DNA of 64,000 nt from contig NZ_BOQE01000001.1 in the NCBI RefSeq assembly GCF_023705585.1, forward strand, positions 1,688,501 through 1,752,500, read 5' to 3'. The notes under the pieces were generated by a model. It did no database searches. It saw only the letters and a program-made list of their open reading frames with translations, and was not told where the DNA came from. The stretch is from Collibacillus ludicampi (GTDB lineage: Bacteria; Bacillota; Bacilli; Tumebacillales; BOQE01). A program made the position numbers and the translations under genes. Shown one piece after another: positions 26,401 through 34,663 of this stretch. Positions within the stretch are counted from its first letter, which is position 1. Each line of letters opens with the position of its first letter.

Positions 26401-26430
26401 GGGGTTTGCTTTTTTGGCAAACCCCGTTTT
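26401..26430 (+). terminator. Intrinsic terminator after rplQ
   Basis: GGGGTTTGC and GCAAACCCC form a perfect 9-bp stem with a 7-base loop, followed by GTTTT. Confidence 0.85.
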
Positions 26431-26457
26431 AGTAGGCTGTTGGAGCGAGGGATACCC

Positions 26458-27198
26458 ATGCGCAATATCCGTTTGACTGTCGCGTATGACGGAACAGATT
26501 TTCACGGTTTTCAAGTTCAACCACAATTGCGCACGGTCCAAGGTGTCTTGCAGGAAGCGCTTCGTCTGATCACAAAAGAAGAAGCACTCCAAATACACGG
26601 TTCCGGTCGAACGGATGCGGGTGTACACGCTTGGGGACAAGTGGTGAATTTCGTTACACGATCGCGCATTCCCGTTGAAAAATGGCCAGTTGCTCTCAAT
26701 GTACGGCTGCCGAATGATCTCGTGATTCGCGAAGCTTTTGAGGAACCGCTTGATTTTCATGCGCGTTTTTCAGCCAAGCGAAAAGTGTATCGTTATATGA
26801 TCGACCGAGCACCGTACCCCAATGTATTTCAGGCACGATACGCTTATCATGTACCCTATCCACTTAATCCGGATCGCATGCGTGAAGCAACCGCCTATTT
26901 TATAGGAAGGCATGATTTTACAAGTTTTTGCGCGGCAGCAACTCCGGTAGAAGATAAAGTGCGGGAATTGTATAGAATTGACTTTGAGGAGAAGGATTCC
27001 TTCCTGTCTATTACGTTTGAAGGGGAAGGTTTTCTTTGGAACATGGTTCGTATTCTTGTAGGAACGTTAATACTTGTCGGCCGGGGCCGTTTATCTCCTG
27101 ATGATATGCCGGCTATCTTGGAGGCGCGCGACCGCACGCGTGCGGGTTTTACCGCTCCCGCCCACGGGCTTACTTTGTGGGAAGTGATTTATCAGTGA
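26458..27198 (+). CDS. truA: tRNA pseudouridine(38-40) synthase TruA
   Basis: It makes pseudouridines in the tRNA anticodon stem-loop. The start gives MRNIRLTVAYDGTDFHGFQ; 246 residues. The catalytic aspartate lies in GSGRTDAGVHAWGQV (about residues 48-62). The ribosome binding site is weak (GCGAGGG). It follows the rplQ terminator, so its promoter must be in the short gap or depend on read-through. Confidence 0.96.
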   Translation: MRNIRLTVAYDGTDFHGFQVQPQLRTVQGVLQEALRLITKEEALQIHGSGRTDAGVHAWGQVVNFVTRSRIPVEKWPVALNVRLPNDLVIREAFEEPLDFHARFSAKRKVYRYMIDRAPYPNVFQARYAYHVPYPLNPDRMREATAYFIGRHDFTSFCAAATPVEDKVRELYRIDFEEKDSFLSITFEGEGFLWNMVRILVGTLILVGRGRLSPDDMPAILEARDRTRAGFTAPAHGLTLWEVIYQ

Positions 27199-27234
27199 TG
27201 GGTATTTCATTTTGAAACATTCGGGTAAGTTGTC

Positions 27235-27263
27235 TTGACTTTTGCATACCGGCCCTATAAAAT
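27235..27263 (+). promoter_or_regulatory. Sigma-A promoter of rplM-rpsI
   Basis: TTGACT (27235-27240), a 17-base spacer and TAAAAT (27258-27263). Confidence 0.7.
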
Positions 27264-27268
27264 ATAAC

Positions 27269-27325
27269 ATGGATTTTTAATCACGCTATTTCCCACTAGC
27301 CCCGGTTAAAATCCATCGTTTTTAA
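27269..27325 (+). ncRNA. L13-type ribosomal protein leader
   Basis: ATGGATTTTTAA (27269-27280) pairs with TTAAAATCCAT (27306-27316) with one bulge, directly after the promoter and before rplM; a TTTTT run follows. Position and shape fit the known L13 leader of low-GC Gram-positive bacteria. I could not align it to the family model. Confidence 0.6.
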
Positions 27326-27342
27326 GCACAGGAGGGAAATCC

Positions 27343-27777
27343 ATGCGTACGACATACATGGCGAAGCCAAATTCTGTGGAACGCAAATGGTATATCGTTG
27401 ATGCTACTGGCAAAACTGTTGGACGTTTGGCTTCTGAAGTGGCTACAATCCTTCGTGGTAAACATAAACCTGAATATACTCCACATGTAGACACCGGTGA
27501 CTTTGTCATCGTTATTAATGCGGAGAAGGTTGTATTCACCGGTAAGAAGCTTCATTCGAAGATCTATCGCAGACATTCCGGTTATCCTGGAGGATTAAAA
27601 GAGACAACGGCAGCCGATATGTTGAGAACTCATCCGGAACGCGTACTGTTCTCAGCGATCAAAGGCATGCTGCCAAAGAATAGTCTTGGACGTAAACAGC
27701 TTACCAAGCTCCGCGTATATGCTGGCAGCGAACATCCGCATACCGCACAACAACCGATTCCGTGGGAATCGAAGTAA
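27343..27777 (+). CDS. rplM: 50S ribosomal protein L13
   Basis: An early assembly protein of 144 residues starting [21 protein letters not shown]. The [22 protein letters not shown] block is typical (key part [12 protein letters not shown]). Strong GGAGGG site. It forms a two-gene operon with rpsI. Confidence 0.98.
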   Translation: MRTTYMAKPNSVERKWYIVDATGKTVGRLASEVATILRGKHKPEYTPHVDTGDFVIVINAEKVVFTGKKLHSKIYRRHSGYPGGLKETTAADMLRTHPERVLFSAIKGMLPKNSLGRKQLTKLRVYAGSEHPHTAQQPIPWESK

Positions 27778-27797
27778 TTTAAGAGGAGGTTGGCTCT

Positions 27798-28190
27798 GTG
27801 GCACAAGTACAATACTGGGGTACTGGTCGACGCAAACATTCCGTGGCACGTGTACGACTTGTACCCGGTGACGGCAAAATCATCGTTAACAAGCGTGATA
27901 TCGATAACTACTTTGGCCTTGAAACCTTGAAACTCATTATCAAGCAACCGCTGATTCTTACAGATACACTTGGCAAGTACGATGTGCTTTGCAACGTCAT
28001 TGGCGGGGGTCTCTCCGGACAAGCGGGCGCGATTCGCCATGGTATCGCACGTGCGCTCTTAAAAGCGGATCCGGAACTTCGCCCTGCGTTGAAAAAAGAA
28101 GGTTTCTTGACACGCGACCCGCGCATGAAAGAACGTAAGAAGTACGGACTCAAAGCTGCTCGTCGCGCTCCGCAATTCTCCAAACGCTAA
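27798..28190 (+). CDS. rpsI: 30S ribosomal protein S9
   Basis: GTG start behind AGAGGAGG; 130 residues. S9 reaches the P-site tRNA with its C-terminal tail, here ending RAPQFSKR, the conserved SKR tip. [14 protein letters not shown] opens the protein. Confidence 0.98.
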   Translation: MAQVQYWGTGRRKHSVARVRLVPGDGKIIVNKRDIDNYFGLETLKLIIKQPLILTDTLGKYDVLCNVIGGGLSGQAGAIRHGIARALLKADPELRPALKKEGFLTRDPRMKERKKYGLKAARRAPQFSKR

Positions 28191-28202
28191 TCATATTCAA
28201 GG

Positions 28203-28233
28203 AAGGATACCGTTTCGTATGGTATCCTTTTAT
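28203..28233 (+). terminator. Intrinsic terminator after rpsI
   Basis: AAGGATACC and GGTATCCTT form a 9-bp stem around a 9-base loop, followed by a T-rich tail. It closes the ribosomal super-cluster. The next 200 bases show no other feature I can name. Confidence 0.85.
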
Positions 28234-28449
28234 TATTATTTGGATCACACACATGAAGCGTATTCACGCTAGCTTCCCATGAAAGCAGATTTTATCCAGC
28301 ATTCATGGCCTGATCGCATACAAGCTGTTTTTATCTCATAAACTGAATAAACGGTCAAACGGTTATGATCGTCGTGTTGAGTTGGGCTATGCTACAATAA
28401 AGGTAACCCTCTATACCGTTCCTCATTTTTGAATATAGGAGGTGTACAT

Positions 28450-29544
28450 ATGGTAAACGAAAAAGATGTCTGGGCGGCTTTGGCTACGATTGAGGACCCG
28501 GAAGTGCACAAAAGTATTACTGAGCTTGAAATGGTGCGCGGGGTACGGGTAGAAGGTAATCACGTGGAAGTCGAGATCGCTCTTACCATCGCCGGATGTC
28601 CACTAAAAAACAAAATCAATCAAGACGTAAGAGATGTTTTGGTGAAAGTGCCAGGCGTGAAAACAGTGGATGTCAAGATGTCTGCGATGACTGATGAAGA
28701 GCGTGCCCGTTTTGCAGCGAAAGTTCGTGGTGGACAGGCAGCGGCAACAGAAGGACAAATACAGCCTCCGCTTTTACAACCGGACGTAAAAACCCAGTTC
28801 GTGGCAGTCGCTTCCGGAAAAGGCGGTGTCGGCAAATCGACGGTTACGGCGAATCTTGCAGTTGCGCTGGCACGCAACGGTTATCGCGTCGGATTAATCG
28901 ATGCGGATATTTACGGATTCAGTATACCGAATCTCTTCGGTCTGGGGGATCGTAAACCCGCTCTGGTGGAAGACTTGATTATGCCGGTGCAAGAAGAGGG
29001 TGTAAAAATTATTTCGATGGGTTTCTTCGTACCGGACAATTCACCGGTCATCTGGCGTGGTCCGATGCTAGGAAAGATGTTACGGAATTTCTTTGCGGAA
29101 GTTCACTGGGGAGAACTCGATATCATGTTGCTTGATTTGCCCCCGGGAACGGGCGATGTGGCGCTCGATGTGCATCAGATGCTACCCAAGAGCAAGGAAA
29201 TCATTGTCACCACGCCGCAAGCCAATGCCGCTGAGGTGGCGGCAAGGGCGGGTGCCATGGCGATCAAGACGAATCATGAAGTGATAGGCGTCGTCGAGAA
29301 TATGTCCTATTTTGTCTGTGATCGATGTGAAGAACGGCATTACATCTTCGGTATGGGCGGCGGTGAGCGATTGGCGAAAGAACTGGGAACGACTTTGCTT
29401 GGCCAAGTACCCATCGGTGTCGCTACTGCTTCGGGCATGGGTATCTACAAGGAAGATAGCTCGCAGGGGCAAGTATACAAGGAAATCGCGCGTAAGGTTG
29501 CGGAAGCGGTCGGTCTTCCAGCAGCTTTGAATAAAACAGTATAG
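28450..29544 (+). CDS. salA: Mrp/NBP35-family iron-sulfur carrier ATPase (SalA)
   Basis: 364 residues: an N-terminal MIP18/DUF59 domain (about 1-85) and a ParA/MinD-like P-loop ATPase with ASGKGGVGKST near residue 120. The CDRC pair in YFVCDRCEERHYIFG is the candidate cluster ligand. Family members carry Fe-S clusters; in Bacillus subtilis the orthologue SalA is also a regulator of scoC and competence. The start ATG follows ATAGGAGGTG. gerD, kbaA and pdaB follow as in Bacillus, but cwlD and ybaJ are not between rpsI and salA. Confidence 0.93.
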   Translation: MVNEKDVWAALATIEDPEVHKSITELEMVRGVRVEGNHVEVEIALTIAGCPLKNKINQDVRDVLVKVPGVKTVDVKMSAMTDEERARFAAKVRGGQAAATEGQIQPPLLQPDVKTQFVAVASGKGGVGKSTVTANLAVALARNGYRVGLIDADIYGFSIPNLFGLGDRKPALVEDLIMPVQEEGVKIISMGFFVPDNSPVIWRGPMLGKMLRNFFAEVHWGELDIMLLDLPPGTGDVALDVHQMLPKSKEIIVTTPQANAAEVAARAGAMAIKTNHEVIGVVENMSYFVCDRCEERHYIFGMGGGERLAKELGTTLLGQVPIGVATASGMGIYKEDSSQGQVYKEIARKVAEAVGLPAALNKTV

Positions 29545-29569
29545 ATCATGCATACTTGACTTTATATTG

Positions 29570-29595
29570 AAAGCCCCTTCGTTGTAAGGGGCTTT
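29570..29595 (+). terminator. Bidirectional terminator between salA and gerD
   Basis: AAAGCCCCTT and AAGGGGCTTT form a 10-bp stem with a 6-base loop, lying between convergent genes and touching the gerD stop codon. Confidence 0.8.
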
Positions 29596-30283
29596 ATGAT
29601 TCCTCTTTTTTATCTTCCTGTTTATCTCCGCCATCTTCTTTCTTTTCCCCATCCTCTTTTTTCTCCTCTTTCTTCTCATCTTTTTTGGGAGAAGAATGCA
29701 TTTGTGTAATCGCGGCTGAACCTAAATTTTCTCTCACGGAATTGATGAATGTTATCTTAAATTCCGGATTTTGCATGGCTTCAGTCATGATTTTCATAAT
29801 CTCCTGGCGTGCGGTCGGTGTCCGTAACAATGATAACTGAAATTTGGTATATTGAGGATCTTGTAAAATATTTATCAGTTCTTTTTGGTACTCAGGATCT
29901 TTCACCAATGTTTTCAGTAATACTGTGTGTTCCTGTTTGGTCGATTTGACGAGTTCGGCAGCAAACTTGGGATCTTTCATTTGCGCTTCGATCAGTTGAT
30001 GATTGGGACCATCCGTTAAGGATTTGTTTAACGCCTGTGCGATATCTTGTTCGTTGATGGCTAACGAATGTTTAAATGAAGGGTCACGCATGATATCTCT
30101 AAGTGCAAGCATACCTTCTTTTGTATGCAAGATATCTAGCACCATGCTTTTCGTTTGATTGTAATCCGGTTGTGCTTCAGTAGCTTGGCTCCGTCCTTCC
30201 TTTTTTCCGGATCCACATGCGGTGATCGTGGAAATGAGAACGATCGTGGCCAAGAGGGACACAATCTGTTTCTTCCGTAACAT
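29594..30283 (-). CDS. gerD: Spore germination lipoprotein GerD
   Basis: 229 residues with a lipoprotein signal: hydrophobic segment 7-20 and an ITAC lipobox with Cys23. GerD sits in the spore inner membrane and clusters germinant receptors. The core (about 40-190) has GerD-type helical repeats such as LRDIMRDPSFKHSLA. The last 35 residues are a lysine/glutamate/aspartate tail, making the protein longer than Bacillus GerD (about 185). It is adjacent to salA and kbaA as in Bacillus. Expression in the forespore is expected from the family. Confidence 0.92.
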   Translation of the reverse strand: MLRKKQIVSLLATIVLISTITACGSGKKEGRSQATEAQPDYNQTKSMVLDILHTKEGMLALRDIMRDPSFKHSLAINEQDIAQALNKSLTDGPNHQLIEAQMKDPKFAAELVKSTKQEHTVLLKTLVKDPEYQKELINILQDPQYTKFQLSLLRTPTARQEIMKIMTEAMQNPEFKITFINSVRENLGSAAITQMHSSPKKDEKKEEKKEDGEKKEDGGDKQEDKKEES

Positions 30284-30427
30284 AAAGTTCCCTCCTCCGA
30301 GTGCTTGCTACACACAGTATGTGTCGAGGAACAAACAGACATGTGCATTCGTGGGCGCATTTAATTGGTAGTTCTCATTCTTTTTGACATCGTTTCATAT
30401 ACGTTGGAAAGAGGGGAGGTTTGCATT

Positions 30428-30988
30428 GTGACGCTTAAACGGTTCTGGGTACTTTTGTTTTCGACGGTCGCCGTAGGGATTTCGATCGGGATATTCTATG
30501 CGCTTACGGGCGTTTTCGGGGATATCCGGCTCTTTTTTGGGGTGGAAGTGGGGGGATTCGTTGCCGCAACATCGTTGATGGGCTTTTGGGCGTATTTGAT
30601 GCTTAACTTTACCGTGCGTAATTTTCTTCCTTGGCGATACTGGGTATGGGTACAGATCCTTCTGGTCGGAGTTGTATTTTACGACATGGTATATTTCCGC
30701 TATTTGCAATTTTCCGGTGGGCAAGGGCCGTTATTTCCATATGTGGTGTTCGCTACGATTCCTTTGTTCTGGGCGATTCTCGTTGCCTTCCTGAAAACGC
30801 GTGTTTCCGGGACGCGCTCCTTTGTCCCGACCGTCTTTTTTATGTATTGTTTCACCATTCTTGAGTGGTTTGTCGCTCTCAAATCCGGCATCCCTTCCGT
30901 CACCCATATCATAGGAACAATCCTGATGGGTTGCAATGCATATGTCATCCTGTTATTAGGAAAGATGGTAAAACCCCAGTCGCAGTAA
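30428..30988 (+). CDS. kbaA: KinB-signalling pathway activator KbaA
   Basis: A 186-residue polytopic membrane protein with about six hydrophobic segments. KbaA is needed for KinB-dependent entry into sporulation. I chose the GTG giving (M)TLKRFWVLLFSTV because GAGGGGAGG lies eight bases upstream; longer frames have no site. It is recognised from the membrane profile, the FTVRNFLPWRYWVWVQ region and the position between gerD and pdaB. Confidence 0.88.
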   Translation: MTLKRFWVLLFSTVAVGISIGIFYALTGVFGDIRLFFGVEVGGFVAATSLMGFWAYLMLNFTVRNFLPWRYWVWVQILLVGVVFYDMVYFRYLQFSGGQGPLFPYVVFATIPLFWAILVAFLKTRVSGTRSFVPTVFFMYCFTILEWFVALKSGIPSVTHIIGTILMGCNAYVILLLGKMVKPQSQ

Positions 30989-30999
30989 GTACTGGGGTT
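30972..30999 (+). terminator. Terminator shared by convergent kbaA and pdaB
   Basis: AACCCCAGT and ACTGGGGTT form a perfect 9-bp stem; the kbaA stop codon lies in the loop. Confidence 0.75.
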
Positions 31000-31005
31000 A
31001 TCCCT

Positions 31006-31794
31006 TTATTCCTGTTTGGACTTCACACTGGATCCTTCGATTAATTCGGAAACAGATACGAATTCATATCCCTTGCTGCGCAGGCCGTCGATAATCCGGG
31101 GGAGGGCTTGAGCCGTCTGTTTACAGGAATCGCTTGCATGCAAGAGAATAATGTCACCGGGATGCGCCTTGTTCAATACGCGATTCACAATATTTTCGAC
31201 GCCCGGGTTTTTCCAATCGAGTGAATCGGTATCCCATTGAATGACTTGATAACCCATTTGATTAAGTGTTGTGATGACGCGTTTGTTAAAATCGCCGTTG
31301 GGTGTACGGATCAGTCTGGTTTTCACGCCAGTAACCTCTTGAATGGCTTGTTCCGCTTTGGTGACTTGGTCACGGATCCAGGAATCAGGGTATTGTGAGA
31401 AGTTGTCATGCTTATGGCCATGTGAGCCGATTTCAAACCCCATATCTTTAATCCGTTTGGCGATTTCCGGGTGTGTCTGTGTCCATGGACCGGAAAGGAA
31501 GAATGTCGCTTTCTTCAGTCCTTTTTGTTGTAGCACATCGAGCACAGGACCAGGGGTTTTCTCACCCCAAGAGATATCGAACGTCAGAGCCACTACTTTT
31601 TTGTCTGTATCTACTTTATAAATGGCGGAAGGGACTTTGGTTGCCGATGTAGTCGCGAACATCACTTGATTCTTCTGTGTGAGGACAAGTCCCATAAACA
31701 AGAAAATTGCCAAACCAATGACCACAAGTCGTTTTAACAATACGACGCGAAATGAGAAAAACATAAGAACTACCACCCCCAATGAAATGATCAT
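31006..31794 (-). CDS. pdaB: Polysaccharide deacetylase-family sporulation protein PdaB
   Basis: 262 residues: an N-terminal membrane anchor (about 1-45) and a NodB-type deacetylase domain. Motif 1 is TFDISWG, with the second aspartate of classic TFDDG replaced as usual in PdaB; the metal-histidine motif is HGHKH. PdaB is needed to keep the spore cortex in late sporulation. The neighbour order matches Bacillus. Confidence 0.9.
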   Translation of the reverse strand: MIISLGVVVLMFFSFRVVLLKRLVVIGLAIFLFMGLVLTQKNQVMFATTSATKVPSAIYKVDTDKKVVALTFDISWGEKTPGPVLDVLQQKGLKKATFFLSGPWTQTHPEIAKRIKDMGFEIGSHGHKHDNFSQYPDSWIRDQVTKAEQAIQEVTGVKTRLIRTPNGDFNKRVITTLNQMGYQVIQWDTDSLDWKNPGVENIVNRVLNKAHPGDIILLHASDSCKQTAQALPRIIDGLRSKGYEFVSVSELIEGSSVKSKQE

Positions 31795-31867
31795 TTCTGT
31801 ACAAAGTTTATGCTTGTACCTGTTCTTTATACGGTGGGGTCGAGTATGGTAAGAATGTGCTAATTGT

Positions 31868-31897
31868 TTGACAAGGAGCTTGGGGTATCCTTAGAAT
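31868..31897 (+). promoter_or_regulatory. Promoter for the SpoIIM-like gene
   Basis: TTGACA (31868-31873), an 18-base spacer and TAGAAT (31892-31897), about 35 bases before the start codon. Confidence 0.55.
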
Positions 31898-31933
31898 AGA
31901 GGAAGTGTGGTATTTACCGCCGAAGGGGGAACT

Positions 31934-32524
31934 ATGAAACCGTTTCGTGTTCTTTGGCAGAATCGTGGATTTATCGCTTTCGCCTTTGTTTTATTTGTTG
32001 TGGGGATCTTCTTGGGGTATTTGTTTTCGGGACAGTTCGGTTTTCTATCGTCAGCGATCGAAAATTTGCGCCATCTTGGTGAACAGGTACATGATAAATC
32101 CGCATTCAACATCGGGTTATTGATCTTTGAAAATAACCTGAGGGTCAGTCTTGTTATGCTGTGTCTCGGTGTGTTGCTGGCGATTCCCAGTATCCTTGGT
32201 ATCGTTATGAACGGCGCCCTCATCGGCTTTCTTTTTGCCTTGATGGGGAAGACGCAAACCGTCTCTTTACCGTTACTGTTTGCTTTTGGCATTCTTCCGC
32301 ACGGTATTTTTGAGATCCCCGCATTTGTCATCTCAGGAGCGTTCGGGATGAAAATCGGTTATGTGCTCTTGCGGCCGCTTGTTGGAAAGACACGTCTGGA
32401 GAGTTTCGGACATGTGTGGAAAGAGGTATTGTGGATCGCACCTGTCGTCGTCATCTTGCTGGTCGTTGCGGCCGGCATTGAAAGTTTTGTGACGCCCGTT
32501 CTTTTGAGAAAATTTGTGATGTAG
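31934..32524 (+). CDS. SpoIIM-like (DUF95) membrane protein
   Basis: 196 residues with about five membrane segments and the family motif ILPHGIFEIPAF (about 119-130). Related to stage II sporulation protein M, part of the septal wall-degrading complex, but this location is not that of the classical spoIIM gene, so it may be one of the general family paralogues. The start ATG follows AAGGGGGA. It is transcribed divergently from pdaB. Confidence 0.75.
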   Translation: MKPFRVLWQNRGFIAFAFVLFVVGIFLGYLFSGQFGFLSSAIENLRHLGEQVHDKSAFNIGLLIFENNLRVSLVMLCLGVLLAIPSILGIVMNGALIGFLFALMGKTQTVSLPLLFAFGILPHGIFEIPAFVISGAFGMKIGYVLLRPLVGKTRLESFGHVWKEVLWIAPVVVILLVVAAGIESFVTPVLLRKFVM

Positions 32525-32537
32525 TGATCATGTGTCA

Positions 32538-32577
32538 TCCACGCAGCATCGCGGTATGCGCGCTGTGTGGATTTTTT
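32538..32577 (+). terminator. Intrinsic terminator
   Basis: TCCACGCAGC pairs with GCTGTGTGGA (10 bp, one wobble), followed by TTTTTT. Confidence 0.85.
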
Positions 32578-32592
32578 CATGGATCATAAAAC

Positions 32593-33009
32593 TCAAACAA
32601 ATGCCGTGATGATCGAGATTGTGAGCAGAATCGCACCAGAGAGGAGAAACGATTTGTCCCGTTTGTTCCCTGCAGCAATCGCTTGTCTGTCCTTCTCAGC
32701 TAGTTCTTCCGATTGTTCTTCTTCCAATTGTTCATATCCTGAAGTCATCATTTCAAGCGGACGGCGAAAGGTGAAAATGCTGGGCAAACCCTCTCTGCGC
32801 CGCCATCCGATGATCCTGCTTACATAAACGATTCCGATGATCATATAGATCAGCCCGAGTTGAAACAATGCGTCAGAGAAGTGACGAGTGAAATCGTGAC
32901 GCGATTGCGGGTGAAACCGTAGAGAGACATATATGATTTCCGTGAGGACGGTCCCGACGGAAATGAGAAGTGCTCTTTTCCAAGAATCTGCCCTTTTAGC
33001 CAAGGTCAT
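32593..33009 (-). CDS. Small membrane protein, DUF3899-like
   Basis: 138 residues with hydrophobic segments near 13-30, 47-66 and at the extreme C-terminus, and a glutamate-rich linker (about 93-115) between. The layout, including FSDALFQLGLIYMIIG, suggests DUF3899 proteins of unknown role. The ATG at 33009 overlaps the end of the upstream gene by 14 bases, so the two form an operon; a GAGGTGGA site is somewhat far from it. Confidence 0.6.
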   Translation of the reverse strand: MTLAKRADSWKRALLISVGTVLTEIIYVSLRFHPQSRHDFTRHFSDALFQLGLIYMIIGIVYVSRIIGWRRREGLPSIFTFRRPLEMMTSGYEQLEEEQSEELAEKDRQAIAAGNKRDKSFLLSGAILLTISIITAFV

Positions 33010-33247
33010 AGATGCTTTCCACCTCTTCCGCCTCGAAGCGGACCATCTTGTTCTCCCCTTTATGGTTAAAGGCGATTGCATATTCGTCATACGTTCGCCC
33101 TACCAGTTGTATATCTTTGATACCAAACTCTTTATGCAGTTTCTCTTCGATGTCACGTCGGTTTTGTGCATATTCTTCATCAGGGATCACCCATTCCAAC
33201 GCGGTCATTTGTGCCCAGGACAGGAGCAAAATTTCGTAATCGGTCAT
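32996..33247 (-). CDS. Hypothetical 83-residue protein
   Basis: I do not recognise this protein. It starts MTDYEILLLSWAQMTALEW behind a good AGGAGGAAGG site; a longer frame upstream lacks one. It has no membrane segment and is rich in charged residues with a mixed alpha/beta pattern (IQLVGRTYDEYAIAFNHK). It overlaps the membrane-protein gene downstream, which argues for a joint role. Confidence 0.6.
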   Translation of the reverse strand: MTDYEILLLSWAQMTALEWVIPDEEYAQNRRDIEEKLHKEFGIKDIQLVGRTYDEYAIAFNHKGENKMVRFEAEEVESIYDLG

Positions 33248-33437
33248 GATGGGATCCTTCCTCCTATTTCCAGTAGATAACAAGATCATGAGCATTCCGA
33301 TCTTAAAGAATAGAACGAAACTATAGAGGAGTATAACGGTATGAGAAGCGAGAATCAACTATCGGCCTTATATCCGGACTTTCATGTGAGCATGAGCTTA
33401 AAACGTCGTTCAAAAAAAGTTTTCCACATAGATCGAG

Positions 33438-33490
33438 TTGACCTCAGAAGAGATTTGGCGTATCTTATATTTAGATGATTTTCTAAATAT
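33438..33490 (+). promoter_or_regulatory. sdpRI promoter with palindromic operator
   Basis: TTGACC (33438-33443), a 17-base spacer and TATCTT (33461-33466), followed at once by ATATTTAG and CTAAATAT (33467-33474, 33483-33490), a perfect inverted repeat with 8-base arms. The position just past the -10 element suits autorepression by the ArsR-type regulator encoded next. Confidence 0.7.
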
Positions 33491-33508
33491 CTAATAAAGG
33501 TGAACGAG

Positions 33509-33808
33509 ATGAATGAGACGTTCAAAGCATTATCCGATCCGACGAGACGCCAGATCCTGCGCCTCCTGCGGCAAAGGGATATGACAGCCGGAGAGATTGC
33601 TGACCATTTTTCGCTGACGAAACCGAGCATTTCTCATCATTTGAATTCTCTGAAGCAAGCGAAGCTGGTTCTTGATGAACGGCAGGGACAGCAGATCGTG
33701 TATTCCTTGAACACGACGGTCGTGCAGGAAGTGATGGGATGGTTTATGGAGATTCTCGGTACGAAAGAAAAGAGGGAGGACGAGACACATGGTCGGGCAG
33801 AAAATTAA
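33509..33808 (+). CDS. sdpR: ArsR-family repressor, SdpR type
   Basis: 99-residue winged-helix protein: ALSDPTRRQILRLLRQ then recognition helix SLTKPSISHHLNSLK (about 38-52). No cysteine metal site is present, as in SdpR. In Bacillus, SdpR represses its own operon and is sequestered at the membrane by SdpI bound to toxin SdpC. I chose the ATG seven bases after AAAGGTG over a GTG at 33500. It overlaps sdpI by 20 bases. Confidence 0.88.
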   Translation: MNETFKALSDPTRRQILRLLRQRDMTAGEIADHFSLTKPSISHHLNSLKQAKLVLDERQGQQIVYSLNTTVVQEVMGWFMEILGTKEKREDETHGRAEN

Positions 33809-34448
33809 ATGGGGATGGACAGATGTAATTCTTTCTATCATTGCGCTTGTACCTGTGATAGCAGCTTTATTGTTCTATGATCGGCTGCCCGCAAGAATGG
33901 CCGTACATTTTGGGCTGAACGGCCAACCGAACGGGTATCAAGACAAGTTTTCATTCGTCGTGATTATCGGTTTGCTCACATTGGTCTTACCGCTCTTGAT
34001 CAAGGTGCTGCAACAGATTGACCCGAGACGAGAAAATTACACCAAGTTTCGCGGCGCATTTGAGTGGATCCGCTTGGCCGTGACGATTTTTCTGAGCGGC
34101 ATCTTCGGCGTTGACATCGCTTATAACCTGGGAGTCTCGCTCAACTTCCAAATGATCACATCGATTGGGATTGGCCTGCTATTCATCGTGATCGGCAATT
34201 ACCTGGGGCAGGTACGCTCTAACTATTTTATAGGCATTCGGACTCCTTGGACGTTAGCCCATGATGAAGTATGGCGGCGCACCCATCGCCTAGCAGGCCC
34301 GCTCTGGATGATCGCCGGGTTGGTCAACATCGCGAGTGCGTTTCTGCCGAAAATGTGGACACTGTGGGTATCAGGAATCATGATCGGCTGTGTGGTGAGC
34401 GTCCCCATACTCTATTCCTACCTCGCTTTTCGCAAGTTGCAGGGATGA
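33789..34448 (+). CDS. sdpI: SdpI-family membrane immunity/signal protein
   Basis: 219 residues, six membrane segments: an N-terminal DUF1648 half with LPARMAVHFGLNGQPNGY and a C-terminal SdpI half with YFIGIRTPWTLAHDEVWRRTHR. SdpI protects against the cannibalism toxin SdpC and acts as its sensor. No sdpA, sdpB or sdpC is nearby. Confidence 0.9.
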   Translation: MVGQKIKWGWTDVILSIIALVPVIAALLFYDRLPARMAVHFGLNGQPNGYQDKFSFVVIIGLLTLVLPLLIKVLQQIDPRRENYTKFRGAFEWIRLAVTIFLSGIFGVDIAYNLGVSLNFQMITSIGIGLLFIVIGNYLGQVRSNYFIGIRTPWTLAHDEVWRRTHRLAGPLWMIAGLVNIASAFLPKMWTLWVSGIMIGCVVSVPILYSYLAFRKLQG

Positions 34449-34599
34449 GCACATAGGGAAGCGATAAGAATCGAATGCTCAAGAGTTGTCAGAAGCAAAC
34501 GGCGATAATCGATAAACGAAGGTAACCGGTGTTGAATCACTTTTCTGTAGGAAAAGATGAAGAGAGCCATTCATGGAATGTGGAAGATCAACGGTTCAT

Positions 34600-34627
34600 A
34601 AAAGGAGGGCAAATCGGCCCTCCTTTT
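34600..34627 (+). terminator. Terminator between sdpI and the SLH gene
   Basis: AAAAGGAGGGC and GCCCTCCTTTT form an 11-bp stem with a short loop. T-runs on both strands make it suitable for the convergent SLH gene as well. Confidence 0.8.
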
Positions 34628-34663
34628 CATATGCTGGGAAACAAGTGCATGGGATACGAGTGC

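Noticed and set aside
30428-30988. The longer 207-codon start for kbaA at 30365
   Set aside because: No ribosome binding site precedes it, while the GTG at 30428 has GAGGGGAGG at the right distance.
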